64,000 bases of DNA. Source: Hypericum androsaemum. Lineage: Eukaryota > Streptophyta > Magnoliopsida > Malpighiales > Hypericaceae. Within the stretch, counting starts at the first letter, position 1; every line of letters begins with the position of its first letter. Position numbers and translations under genes: made by a program. Under the pieces are notes generated by a model. The model was not told where the DNA came from. It made no database searches and saw only the letters and a list, made by a program, of their open reading frames with translations. Positions 12,567 to 23,937 of the stretch are shown here, piece by piece. The stretch is taken from assembly GCA_963995505.1 (NCBI GenBank), contig OZ023198.1, positions 13,135,141 through 13,199,140 on the forward strand, given 5' to 3'.

Positions 12567-14205
12567 CTCAGTTGCTAGGTATGTAAATGACGTCTTCATT
12601 TGCAATGTCTGCTATAAAACCGGTATTTGTGAACCAAACTGTTTTTGCAGCTCTAAATTGCTACACCTGGAATCCTTAGTTACTATTTCGAACTTCTTCC
12701 GCAAACTTGTTTTGCTCGCATGAAAGGTTATACAATTCTCTTCTTCTAATCTCAGATTCGAATCACCCGCACTACCGGCCAACAATGACACTGAGATTCA
12801 AGATAGAGACTGCAGAAAATGAGTTGACCGAGCTTCCTTGAGAGAACTTGCTTTTGCTTCTCGCACTTGAAGGTGCAGATTGTCTTCTTGATCTCTATCT
12901 GGTTGTTCAGATTTAAAGTCTCTCTTCCTTGTAATCTTTTTTTTACTGTGAATAAATAGTGTAAAACACTTGTTACTGTAGCTAATCTCTGGACCATTAC
13001 ATTTGCGTAAGAGAAATGAACAGAGCTAAATCTTTGCAATTTTGTGAATTTTATACTAATAATATATCTGCCAGAATTTTTGCTAATTCATTGTTACACT
13101 ATGTGCTATTGAGAGAATGTTGTAACCAACAAAAGAACATAATTTTATCGTATATATTGTGTTTTAAAAAGAAATGGCTGGCTATTTAGTTGTACTAAGA
13201 ATCTGTTCATGAATCAATCTCGGGATAGTTTATTTATAGTGTCAACGATATAACCAACTAAAATCTACATCCCATCATTAATCAACACCTGCTGGTTAGT
13301 TATTTTTGTTTACGAGTCCAACAATACTCGACTTTTAATAATTTGACGTTGGTTATAGATATAAAAATAAATACTCTCATTAAGTAAACCATTAAAATAA
13401 TTATGTTATGTTACAGATACACTCTACCTAAGCAGACACCAATATGGCGATCACGATTAAAACAGATGCAGATTGTTTATGACGACTCTCTACCCGTAAG
13501 ATACTAAAATGAGAATATTCCAAACTATGGAGACCATAAATGAAATTTGCCATATAAATGATTGTTCTCTTGACTTCAAGTCTTCGACTGTGGAAGATTT
13601 TTTCAAAAAACCAGCAGGGTTAATTTATTAGGCAGTTGGGTAGGCCTGCAGGATAATAAAATTAAGGGTTAGCAAAATCAGCAACATTTTTCTTTTTAAA
13701 AGTCTGATATAAGTCAAGCACGGTTGGGTCAAATAGTGAATCTCCCATGAACATTTTCTAGTATATGTATATCTAAAAATTTAAATTCGATATCTCTTTA
13801 ATAAATTCGGTACCAAATTGCTATTCCAAGGACAAACTTCTGTTTTTGACTTTGTCTCCTGTCGCCTCTCACAGGTAATAAACTAATCGCATCGGTTGAT
13901 TGCAAGAAAAAAGAAAGAAACACTAATATTTCCTGAAACCGGAAAAAAAGAAAAGGAAGCTAAACATGGCAACTTTGACTTTTCCTCCGGTTCTCAAGTC
14001 TCCCCGGGATGACGCCATCGAACTCCACAAAGCTTTCAAAGGTAAACCTCCTCCTGATTTCGCCCTATTTCGCTTCAAATTCTTTGATTTTGGCTTCTGG
14101 GTCATCGAGAATTTCGTTAATTTTTGGCCTAAATGCATGTTTTTCTTTGCAAGTTTCCATTTTTTGGCTTGGGTAGGAGTAGCTTGGATTAAAGTTCGGG
14201 CCTTT
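12567..14205 (+). repeat. Left arm of a large inverted duplication (annexin 5' region)
   Basis: The sequence upstream of the annexin gene, its exon 1 and the first ~160 bp of intron 1 reappear in reverse complement at 21440-23829. Clear matching blocks include 12640-12930 with about 23480-23760, 13380-13540 with about 22660-23040, and 13966-14205 with 21440-21683. The right arm is longer because of AT-rich insertions. Arms are clearly diverged by eye, so the duplication is not recent. Confidence 0.8.
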
Positions 14206-16581
14206 TTCACTTGAACGAGTCTAAAGGGAATTTTGCTTTACTCATTTTCTGTTTTTTAGTTTCTTAAGAGAATACAATTAGTTGTTGTGAACTTCAGTGG
14301 AAGGGGATCTAAGTTTTTGTAATTCTGATTCACCTTTGTGGAAATTATTTGAGATGGGTTTTAATTTATTTTTGGTTGAAACCGCCTAGCAAATTCGTTG
14401 ATTAATCTAGGTTCGGGCTGGGTGACTTCTAGTTTATTGTGTGAATTTGTGGGGAGAAATGAACCTTGTTAGCTGATTGTGTAGGGCGGAGTGAAATTGG
14501 ATTTTGCTTTTGATCGGTGAGTTTGGTTGTATGCAGGATTTGGGTGCGACGACACCACTGTGATCAATATTCTCGCTCATCGAGATGCAACACAACGGTT
14601 GCTTATCCAGCAGGAGTACAATGCAATGTACCATGACAGCCTTCTGAAGCGCTTGACCTCAGAGCTCACTGGCAAATTCGAGGTACCAAATACAAGTTTC
14701 AGCTACCTCGAGTTCTTTCTGGCATTTCTGGAACTGTGGTTTTGGCTTCGCATCTCTCTATTGATGAAAGAAATAACTTCGACGACGTGGGATAACTAGG
14801 AAGTAAAGAGCAAATACTGAGGAATTGGTGCTTAATCTTCTCCTTTCTTTTTTCTTTCTTTCAGGACGCAGTTCTACTTTGGATGCACGATCCTCCTGGT
14901 TGGGATGCCACAATTATTAGGCAGGCACTAGTTTCAGATAAAATAGATCTTTACGGTGCAATTGAAGTAATTTGCTCTCGCACACCTTCTCAGATACAGG
15001 TGTTTAAACAGCACTACTTTGCAAAGTTTGGGACTTCCGTGGAGCAAGATATTGACACGCACTTTTTTGGGGATGAAAGAGCTGTGAGCTTCTCTCTTTC
15101 CCATAACTTAATACTGGCCAGAATGATTCTTTATGTTGTTGTTTTTATTCCTGTCGTTTGCTATGACTTGGCAAGCTTAGAATGCTTCACTTTTGCTGCT
15201 GAAGAAGCTCAAAATATCAATCTGCAGTGAGTTAAGTTCAGGAAGCTAATTTCAAAACTGGGTTGGAATTTTAAGAAAGTAACTATAAGCATGCCTTATT
15301 TTCTGTTCCGAGACAGGAAAACAGATCGCTAATATTCATTCCTTTATAAACTTGATATAGCTTCTACTTGCATATGTAAGCACACCTCGATATGAAGGCC
15401 CAGTAGTTCAGAAAGATACAGTTGAGCATGACGCAAAGTCGCTTTATAAAGCCGGGGAGAAGAAATGTTGAACTGATGAGAAGGTATTCGGCGGGATATT
15501 TAGCCAACGAAGTGGGAGACATCTTGCTGCTGTTAGTTCTGCTTACAAGCACACGTATGGTAATTCTCTTAAAAAGGTAACTCTTCTTCGCACATGTTTC
15601 TCTCTGTTTTGAATGTTCTGGTATGACTTGGTATTTCTGGACGATGTTAGGTAGTGAAGAATGAAACATCAGGGCACTTCAAGCATGCACTGCTCACCAT
15701 TCTACAGTGCTCCGAGAATCCAGCAAACTACTTTGCAAAGGTAATCTTTTCATTAGCTCATCGTTGGAAGTTCTCAGCTTTACGTCATTGGAAAGTTCGT
15801 GTTGTCTGCTATGCTTGTTCAGATTGATGATTCCGTTTTTAGGGGTCCTTATGCTAGAAACTTGCTATGTTTGAGACATGATTTGGTGAACCGTATGCTT
15901 ATTTAGTCAGAGCTGGAGATTTTTGGTTGACAATGTTCCTCCTTCCGAGCGTGTACCACAAGATGTCCTATAAATTGGAAGAAATCACATACAGCTCATC
16001 ATCTCATATGCATCCCGAAAAACAAATTTAGCTTATGATGTTTTAGCTCATCATACACATGATTGCTGCCGTTCACTAGCCACGCCTGCGGCATTCCTCT
16101 CCTTGCGGTTAAGGTAAGGACTTCAAGCATGGCTCGCACCATCTATCCTCTTGAGGAGAAGTTTGGTTCCCTACAGCTACCTTGTTACAACTTCACCCTA
16201 GTCAAAGACCTCATTGACTTAATGCTAGAAACACCCATGAATTAATTTCATCTAATTCTCTTTTTTTTCATTTTGGGATTTTGCACTCTAACCTTGTACA
16301 AATTGTCATACGTCTCTTTTGCTCGTTTACCTTTTTTCGTCTAAAAGGCACTGAAAGGGTGGATGATCTGTATTCAGGTGCTGCACAGGGCAATGGAAGG
16401 CCTGGGAACCAATGATTCCACTCTCATAAGGGTGATCGTCACGAGGACCGAAATAGGTATGTAGTACATTAAAGTTGAATACTTGAAGAAGTTCAGGAAG
16501 ACGTTGAATGCTGCGGTTCACTCTGAGACATCGGGCAGCTACCGAGCTTTCCTCGAGGCCCTCCTCGGACCCAATCATTAG
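13966..16581 (+). pseudogene. Annexin D5-like pseudogene
   Basis: Annexins are cytosolic calcium-dependent phospholipid-binding proteins built from four ~70-residue repeats. Six exons are readable with GT-AG borders: 13966-14041 (MATLTFPPVLKSPRDDAIEL), 14537-14682 ([20 protein letters not shown]), 14865-about 15083 (AVLLWMHDPPGWDATIIRQA), 15361-15576 (LLLAYVSTPRYEGP), 15651-15740 (NETSGHFKHALLTILQC) and 16378-16581 ([18 protein letters not shown], ending GPNH and stop). The order and repeat motifs match the plant annexin D5 type. Exon 4 has an in-frame TGA where repeat 3 should read KKLGTDE, and exon 6 has a TAG in the EIDLQYI position. Two nonsense changes argue against a full-length product, although exons 1-3 are open. 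Borders at 15083/15361 are the least certain. Confidence 0.85.
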
Positions 16582-17135
16582 CCGTCGGCTTGGACTTGTT
16601 CTGCATATAACCGTGCGTCCAAGTTGTGTGGGCGAGCGTGCTTGCTAGAACTTGATCATTAACCTTCACATCAATCATGTGCTTTGCTTAGTTGCCATTT
16701 ATTCCTCTTGCTTTCTCACTTTGTGCGCTATGCGACATTGTTTTCTATCAAAGTCGACGCTAGTAACGTTGAATTTTATGATTCCTCTTTTCTTTTTTGG
16801 TGGTAATTTAATGATTTCTTGCAGTCGTACTTGTTTCTCCCTTTTTTTCCTAGTTCTATCAAATGAAGAAACAAAAACATACGTAGTTTCTTTCTGCGTC
16901 ACAATTAGAAAAATCTGCAATAAAATGTGCCAAATTGTATTATACTCAAAAAAATATATAGATGGTGCTGAATAAATAACTGGTAGGATGAAAAAAAGTA
17001 CATGAGCAAGATAACCTTAACTAATTTAAAAGTTCGTAGTGCTTTGTTAAATGGAAATAAAAAGTCATAAAGCCTATAGTAATTTGCCTAGAGAAGGAAA
17101 ACAATCTTCCTTACCTCTTTTTTTTATAATTTTTT
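16582..17135. other. Intergenic, no gene seen
   Basis: AT-rich spacer between the annexin pseudogene (+) and the 3' end of the F-box gene (-), which converge here. No conserved coding segment or repeat was recognised. Confidence 0.6.
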
Positions 17136-18355
17136 TTAATTAAGCAGCTCGACAACTTCTTGGTTGGCAATGAGTCTGAGTGAGAAGAAGCTTGGAGTGA
17201 GACCAACGACAGAGCGTCGGAGAGATTGCAAGGGTTGCACATGAGGGACTGCCTTGAGGCAAATGCTGTCATAAACTTCATCTCTCATCGACCATAAATG
17301 AAACATGAGCCATGCCTCCTCCCGACCACCCAGGAACTCCATGACTGGTTTCGGAGTTGGAGGGAACGAGTCCTCGTCTAGCTGCACCGAGTAGACCCTG
17401 GCCCATGACTCCTTGACGCCGTACTCTTTCATGATCCAAACATTAGCCAAAAGCTGTCCGGTGCTGCCCCGACTCAAGTTATAAACAGCAAGGCATTCCT
17501 TAAATATCCCAGCCTGCAATGCATCATCATCATCATGTAATTCCAAAGACAAAATGAAAAAAGAAAAGAAAAAGGAAGAATACCCTGACTTACCTCCAAG
17601 CCTCTGACATCGGGATGGACATCCATCTGGTCGGACAGTGGCAGCAGTCGGAATTGCTCCGCGTTGAAATCAAAAGCATGGAGAAGAGGAGACCGCCACA
17701 CCCAGTCATTAAGCCAATGCACAGCCCCATTCACATAAGTGTATAAATGCTTGTGGATAGAAGAACGGGAAACGACATCATAAAAATCGCAAGGGGCTGG
17801 TCCAACACTCCGCCAGGACGGTGTAGCGCCGCCAATATCATATATACGAGCCTCGTACCAGTACAGATTGTTAATGTCCTGTGTACGGTGGCCCACGACA
17901 GCCAACACCTTGAACCGTTTCTCCTTATCACTAAATCCAATGGCAATAAGTGTCTCTTCAAAGCAGTCACTAAGTTGGGGGAGGGTGATAAGCTCACCCA
18001 AGATCGGGTTACACACAGCGATTCTAGACACACGATCCCTCGTGGCAAGACAGAGCAAGCCCTTACATGAATTGACCAGAGATATGAGGGGGTACCCGTA
18101 CCAGAAACTATGAGCGCGAAGCTCGAGGGCTTCGCCATGGCCTCGGAGATCGAATAGGGAGAGCGAGCGGTCGGGGAAGCGGTAGAGGAGGTGTAACCGC
18201 GACTTGGACAGGTGGAGGTGGGCGAATTCGGGATCCGACGGCTTCACTAGAGCCAAAAATTGCTTGCACACCAGTTTGCAGGCGAACAGGGCTTCCAGGG
18301 GCAACCACGACAGGATCTCCTGGATCAGGTGACTCGGGAGCGACATCAGGGTCAT
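17136..18355 (-). CDS. F-box protein with F-box-associated (FBA) domain, two exons
   Basis: Probable substrate-recognition subunit of an SCF ubiquitin ligase; the target cannot be read from sequence. Exon 1 is 18355-17594 (254 codons) and exon 2 is 17513-17136 (125 codons plus stop), joined in phase 0 across a short GTAAGT...GCAG intron, giving about 379 aa. Residues ~5-40 form a classic F-box (LPSHLIQEILSWLPLEALFA, then CKLVCKQF). The rest matches the plant FBA type, with NSCKGLLCL, VCNPILGELITLP, IGFSDKEKRFKVL and VNGAVHWL blocks. Exon 2 ends the FBA fold (VYNLSRGSTGQLLANVWIMK, later SICLKAV). The start ATG is the first in frame and directly follows a CT/GA microsatellite. No frameshift or stop was seen, so this is one of the few genes here that looks intact. 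Length is typical for plant FBA proteins. Confidence 0.88.
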
Positions 18356-18360
18356 TGCGC

Positions 18361-18389
18361 TCTCTCTCTCTCTCTCTCACTCTCTCTCT
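18361..18389. repeat. (CT)n microsatellite in the F-box 5' leader
   Basis: CT-dinucleotide run interrupted once by A, ending a few bases upstream of the F-box start codon. On the gene strand it is a GA-rich leader, a common feature of plant 5' UTRs. A TATA-like AT block (TATATTATATTTAT on the gene strand) lies about 70-85 bp upstream of the ATG. Confidence 0.8.
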
Positions 18390-18854
18390 TAGCTAGTAGG
18401 GCCTCCTCCTCTGTCTTCCAAAATAAATATAATATAAAGGGTAGAGGAGAAAGGAGGCCGGTTTTGATTAGGAGGACCACCGGCCTACGATTCTTTCCAA
18501 AATAATATAGGGGTTGTTGTCTTTTTCCTAATCCAACTTAAATTAAATTAAAAGAAAAAAAGTCCACTTTAGTACCATGTAGTATGACCGAAAATCATTT
18601 CAGTATCCTGTAGTTCAAAATACATCAATTGAGTTTGACCTCAGAAAATTAAAATCACTTTGGTCCACGGGCAGTTTCTTGGTACTGCCCGTCCACAGAG
18701 GCATGCCACATCAACTTTTCATTTTCAAATTGCATGCCAACTAGACTTTGTAAAAATATCAAAATAGTCTCTGTTGTTTATCAATTTTTTCAAACTTACT
18801 TACCCATCCGGCCATCCCTAACCTCTACTCATCATCTCCATCATCTTCCTTCTC

Positions 18855-18857
<3 letters not shown>

Positions 18858-18886
<29 letters not shown>
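18858..18886. repeat. (CT)n microsatellite
   Basis: Uninterrupted CT run inside TIR element 1, between the left TIR and the captured MSH3-like promoter. Confidence 0.8.
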
Positions 18887-18888
<2 letters not shown>

Positions 18889-19060
18889 GCGAATTAGACA
18901 TTTTCCAGTGACAAAAAAAAAGTGTCGGTCAACCCAAATATATTTCAGGTACTTCCTTGATATAATGATCTTGTATTGTAATTACTTGAAATTGTCAAAA
19001 AAAATTGTAAACTTTGAATTTTGGGTCGCACTGGGCCTTGAGCCATAGAAGCCACCGGAC

Positions 19061-19068
19061 TATATAAA
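19061..19068 (+). promoter_or_regulatory. TATA box of the captured MSH3-like promoter
   Basis: TATATAAA about 65 bp upstream of the captured ATG at 19134. It lies in sequence that appears carried over with the 5' exon. Confidence 0.5.
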
Positions 19069-19085
19069 CCTGACCAAATAATTGC

Positions 19086-19093
19086 GCGCCAAA
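19086..19093 (-). promoter_or_regulatory. E2F-type site in the captured promoter
   Basis: GCGCCAAA on the plus strand is TTTGGCGC on the minus strand, matching the E2F consensus TTTSSCGC. Replication and repair genes are often E2F-controlled in plants, which fits an MSH3 origin. Binding is inferred from the motif only. Confidence 0.5.
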
Positions 19094-20109
19094 TCCCCGA
19101 AACTCTGGCGACCGTCCCTTCAAATTCTCTCTAATGGGGAAGCAAAAGCAACAAACAATTTCCAATTTCTTCACCCCTAAACCCGCCACCAGAGATCCTT
19201 CCCCGTCGTCCACGGCAACCTCCACCCCTCCTCTGGCGAGCAAAATCTCCACCTCTACTCATCATCTTCAAGCTGCAGTTGTTAACCAAACCAAACAGCA
19301 AACAACTTTTTTTTTATTTACTATTTCTGATTCAAGATACAGGAATTCAGAGAAAACACGAAGCACCCATAAATTCAAGATCTGGAAGCACGACGGAAAC
19401 CTCCGCGCTGACATGTCCCTCGACACCCTAAGATCCAATGCGTCGACAAGAGCTTCCTCTTCCTCGGCGAAGGCGACGCCGGGAACGACATCCCATGGGA
19501 TCCCTCCTTGTCGCCAACCCCGATCCAAAGAGCAAAATCGACGCCGTCCTCCCCGTTGGTATGGTTTTAGGCGGCTGAAGCGAGAGAATTAGGAGCAGTA
19601 AAGAAATAAGTGTTCCGTCGTTTCTAAGGTTACTTCGTAAACGGTGAGGTCTTCTCTATACGCCGGAGCTTCTAAATTAAATATATAAGAGGAGAAGAGA
19701 GGGAGTGGTTAGGGTGTTTAGTACTTTACTAATTGGGAAAATGAGAGGGAGAAGGGGGGAGATGAAGGGGTAAATGATGGATTTTAAAAAAAAAATTAAG
19801 TGATTATTTTATAATTTATCATCTTGCCACGTAATGCTTACAACTTGCTGAGAAAATCCAAAGTGCCATACCACGTCGTACATAAAATAATGTCATTTGG
19901 ACGGTTTGGGTCCAGGAAGCCGCCCGTGGACAAAAGTGATTTTAATTTTTTGATATCTAACTCAATTGATGCATTTTGAATCACAGGGTATTGAAGTAAT
20001 TTTCAGTCATACTACAGGGTATTAAAGTAGACTTTCCTCTAAATTAAATGGCAAATTATCCTTCGGTCCCTATGTTGTTTGATCATCTTAAACGCGGACT
20101 TTATTAGTC

Positions 20110-21082
20110 TCAAGTGATGAGTCTTGAGAATGACTCACTATCATCTATCGACAAGAGATAATAGTTAGCGGGCGAGAACCTCCTCACCCGAACCATTGGC
20201 GGTGGAGAACTTGGTGCCACTTTCTCATCGGCCTCCTGGCCTTTCAGTGCCTTATTGCTCAAACCCGAGTTTGAGATGTCTAGCCTGACCATCTCAATTC
20301 TAGAACCCACGTCATCAGACATACTCTCCTTGTCCTTGAACTCTTAGAGCTTGTGCTCTCCGCCATTACTCGATCTCAAGCACTTCACCTTAAGACACAT
20401 CTCTATTTTCACAAGGGTTTTCCACTATCTGAAGTTGTCGAAAGCATCAGACTTGTGTTTCAGAAAGAAAATCAACACTTTTTGTGGTCTCATCAGTGAA
20501 GGTCTTGTAGTACAACGAACCACCAAAGGCTGTCACCGGTGCCAGTACTCACAAATTACTATGGACCAATTTAAGCTTCTCCTCCTTCCAGGAAATACCA
20601 CCTCTTGCAAAGCGTACCTTTTTTTGCTTTACAAGATCACGATGCTCAAATCATTACCCTAGACCCTTTTTTTTGGTAGTCTCCCTCTTGAACATAACAC
20701 CTTCATCCCACTCTCACTCTTATGGCAACTATGCCACAAATCCGCATCATCCATTGCAGCTGCAAGATTAATGCCTTCATGGGTGTCCCTCGTCACATAT
20801 AAAGTACCATCCTTCACTCCTTAAGCCACCATCATGGCTCCCTTGGTGATCTTTCATAATCTGCGATCATTGGTCAAATGTCACACCATAACCTTCTTCA
20901 TGCAGTTGTCCCACAGATAGCAAGTTCCTCCTAAATCCAGGAACATGCCTAACACCCTTCAACCGCAACACACATACATTTGGAGTTTCGATTCGAACAT
21001 CTCCCTTACCCATAATTTGCAATAACTCATCATCCGCTAGATAAACCTTGTCAAAATCACCTATGGTATAACGCTCCATCAT
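20110..21082 (-). pseudogene. Degenerate copia pol remnant
   Basis: Minus-strand pieces of a Ty1/copia polyprotein. At 21082-20867 there is a protease-to-GAG_pre region (VRHVPGFRRNLLSVGQL). Between about 20690 and 20400 lies a decayed integrase core in shifted frames. At 20322-20110 there is the low-complexity linker before reverse transcriptase (APSSPPPMVRVRRFSPANYY). No LTR was found on either side, and RT and RNase H are missing. TIR element 1 ends only about 60 bp to the left. Confidence 0.7.
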
Positions 21083-21439
21083 CTCTACCTCACTATAAAT
21101 AGGAAGGAAGGTTAATCGGAATGAATCGAAATTTTTCTTCTATGATCGATTGTGGTATAAACAACAACAACTCGTAATTGGATTAGTTTTGCCTCAACAA
21201 ATTCGTGCTTGGGCCAAAAAATTCTTCCTAATGGAAAGATTGTTGGAGAAAAAAAAATTTTTTTTACCTTTCTGGTTGGTTGTCTTGTATTTTTAATAAG
21301 TTGTTTAAAAATTGGCATGCATGTTTAATCGTATATGTGATGGACATCCTAACCAGGATGAAAGCCAAAGCTCTTAACCGGGATGAAAGATAAAGCTCGA
21401 AATACCAAAAATTGAATGTAGACAAAGCCCGGAATACCA

Positions 21440-23829
21440 AAAAAGGACCGAGCTTTAATCCAAGCTACTCCTACCCAAGCCAAAAAAAGGAAACTTGCAT
21501 AGTAAAGCATGCATTTGGGCCCATAATTAACGAAACTCTTGATGACCTTGAAGCCCAAATAAAATAATTTGAAGCGAAAGAGGGTGAAATTAGGAAGAGG
21601 GTTTACCTTTGAAGGCCTTGTGGAGTTCGATGGCGTCGTCCTTGGGAGACTTGAAGCACCCGAGGAACAGTTAAAGTTGTCATTTTTTGAAAGGGTTTCC
21701 TTTTTCCCTTTCAGAAAATTTCAGTGTTACTGTGTTGGGTTCTTTTTATTGCAAGCAACCGACAATATTTGGATTAAATATGGATGTCCGATTGTTGGTT
21801 GAAGACTTTGAAGTAGGGATTAGGATATGATAGGATATTGCTAAAACTCTACTTAAACTCCAGTTTTTTGAGTTGGACTTATACTTTATCTTCGATCCTA
21901 CAAAATTTTTATTATTAGATTCATATCCTACCTTCTTCGAGATTTAGGGTCTATAGGTCTGCATGGTCTAACTTTCTATTTTTATTAATTTTTAATAACA
22001 AAATTAATTTTCATATAAAATTTAAATACATTCAAGACATACTACGTTACACATCAACATTCAATAGAAAGTTTAAAAAATTAAATTTTGTAATTTAATT
22101 TAAATAGTATAAAGTTTTTCCTTTCGAGTTTGAAGTACATAAATAATTTATTAAAAGAAAAATATATAAAATTGACTTATAATCCTTCACAATATCATTC
22201 AAGTCACTTTTATTTGCCTTACGTAATTGATATTCACTAACTATATCATAGCACGATTGTCGAGTATGATCAATTAGGATCTAACTAAAGTCTAATTATT
22301 ATCTAATTTGGGTCTAATAAATGTATAACTAGGGACCAATTAGGATTTAATTATGATCTAACTAGGATAGGGTCTAAAGTATGGTTAAATAGTACGGGTT
22401 AAAGTATGGTTAAATGGTAAGGGTATGATACGAATCTTATGAATTCATACTCTATCCTATACCTTAGGTATAAACATGGACTCATACTCATGAGTCATAC
22501 CTATTCTAAACATTGTCAAAGTCAACAGACCTTCGACCTAATAAATAAGAGTAAGGTCTGATCGAGAAAGTATGAGTATTTCTATCACCCCAAACTATAA
22601 AATTGTTAGTTGAAGACTTGAAGTCAACGACGCAATCAATATAGGGTAAATGTTATTTCAGTTCTCCATAGTTTGGCATATTTTCATTTTTGTATCTTAG
22701 GGTAGAAAATCGTCATAAACAGTCTACATCTGATTTGATCACACGATCGCGATAGTGTTGTCTGCTTAGGTAGAGATATACGTGGAACACATAAAATTCT
22801 CCCACCAACAAACACTTTATTTTATCACTCAAAAAACAAACACTTTAGTTTAACGAGTCTTGAGTTCGAGTCATAGAGACAAAAAAACGGTCACTATTTA
22901 AATCAAATATAGATTAATAAGTTCAGATACCAAGATTATAAACTAAAAAACATATAAAATCCTCCAAATATTTCCAAGTATGATCTGCAACAGTAACCTG
23001 TTAATTGCTTCACTGGTTTACTTAACGAGTATTTATTTTTATATCTTTAAAGAATATCTAATTATAAAAGTCGTGTATGGCTGGACCCGTAAATAAATGT
23101 GACTTAGTATAGATTTAAGTTGGCTATATTTTTTAGAATATAAACCAGTTATTCCAAAGTTGTTTAACATCATTTCTTTTGAATGTCTGATATTTATAAT
23201 TGAGTACTCTGAGCTACTCAAAGAACGATATATCTTATTCGAGAACAGCTTCTTAGTACAACTATACGTGCATTTCTTTTCCAAAGCAAAATCTATACCA
23301 ACAAAATTTGACATGCTCTTTTTGGTTGGCTGGCTCACAAGTAGATCAAGAACAAAAAAATGCGCTTCTGCTTTGTTCATTTCGTATACGCAAATCTAAA
23401 GGTCCAAAGTTTAGCAACAGTAGCAAGTGTCTTATACACACTATCTATGTAGACTGAGAAAGTTGCAAGGAAGAGAATATCCAGATCTGAACAACCAGAT
23501 AGAGATCAAGAAGGCAATCTGAAGCAAATGCGAGTTATAAAGGAAGCCCGTCGAATCATTATCTGCAGACTCTATCTTCAATCTCAGTGTCACTGATAGC
23601 TGGTATAGCGTACGTGCGAGTGATTAGAATCTGAGATTAGAAAAAGAGAATTGTAAAAACCTTTTATGCAAGCAAAAAGTTTGAGAAAGAAGTTCAAAAT
23701 AGTAACTAAGGTAATGGCAATTCCAGGTGCAGCAATTTAGAGCTGCAAAACAGGTTAGTTCACAAAGACCAGTCTATAGCAGACAGTGCAAGGCCTAGTA
23801 ATTGAATGAAGACGCCTAGCAACCGAGTT
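21440..23829 (-). repeat. Right arm of the inverted duplication
   Basis: Reverse-complement counterpart of 12567-14205. It carries the annexin exon 1 copy, its upstream region and the block near 23480-23760. Extra material includes an AT-rich stretch about 21840-22600 with repeated GATCTAACTA/GGTCTAA-like words, and about 180 bp near 22800-22990. I see no gene in these insertions. The outer edge stops about 110 bp from the 3' end of ARM-like gene A. Confidence 0.75.
21607..21683 (-). pseudogene. Inverted, frameshifted copy of annexin exon 1
   Basis: Starting at the ATG at 21683 the minus strand reads MTTLTVPRV, then one extra base shifts the frame before the segment matching SP.DDAIELHKAFK. 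The exon ends before GTAAAC at the same splice point as the left copy. Exons 2-6 are absent from this arm, which follows intron 1 only to about 21440. Confidence 0.75.
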
Positions 23830-23937
23830 TTTGAAAGGAGGAAACCGGAGAGGATGCATCATAAATCCATTCAAGAAAGTGAGAAAAAGAAGTAGCAATA
23901 GGTACTCACAAGCAATCATACGGAATCATGTGCATGA

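Larger units (their letters stand above)
19040..19295 (+). pseudogene. Captured 5' end of an MSH3-like DNA mismatch-repair gene
   Basis: An ATG at 19134 opens MGKQKQQTISNFFTPKPA. QKQQTISNFF fits a PCNA-interacting (PIP) box, and this opening is characteristic of plant MSH3, a MutS homologue that acts with MSH2 on insertion/deletion loops. Similarity fades within about 45 codons, far short of the ~1000-residue family length, and no MutS domain follows. The upstream 100 bp look captured too, with a TATATAAA box and an E2F-type site. Sequence after about 19300 is of other or unknown origin. The open frame running to 19592 is probably chimeric and non-functional as mismatch repair. Confidence 0.65.
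18553..20040. mobile_element. Gene-capturing TIR element 1 (Pack-MULE-like)
   Basis: About 130 bp at each end form inverted repeats: left AGAAAAAAAGTCCACTTTAG, right (reverse complement) AGAGGAAAGTCTACTTTAAT, followed on both sides by ACC.TGTAGTATGAC and CATCAATTGAGTT. An 8-bp direct repeat, AAATTAAA, flanks it (18545-18552 and 20041-20048). Length is 1488 bp. No transposase is encoded; the interior holds a fragment of a host gene. Long TIRs, 8-9 bp duplications and captured exons fit a non-autonomous Mutator-like element; an hAT origin (8-bp duplications) is not excluded. Confidence 0.8.

Noticed and set aside
12752..13039. Minus-strand open frame of 95 codons
   Set aside because: It lies in the non-coding upstream part of the inverted duplication and is not kept in the other arm.
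13923..14214. Overlapping frames on both strands around annexin exon 1
   Set aside because: The plus frame simply runs through the exon 1 donor into the intron; the minus frame is its shadow.
16652..16975. 107-codon plus-strand frame after the annexin pseudogene
   Set aside because: AT-rich, hydrophobic low-complexity translation without a family match; probably chance.
19268..19528. Minus-strand frame inside TIR element 1
   Set aside because: Shadow of the captured GC-rich sequence; no recognisable domain.
20049..20105. Sequence CAAATTATCCTTCGGTCCCTATG, resembling the terminus of another TIR element
   Set aside because: No opposite terminus or target duplication could be found nearby, so it is not reported as an element.
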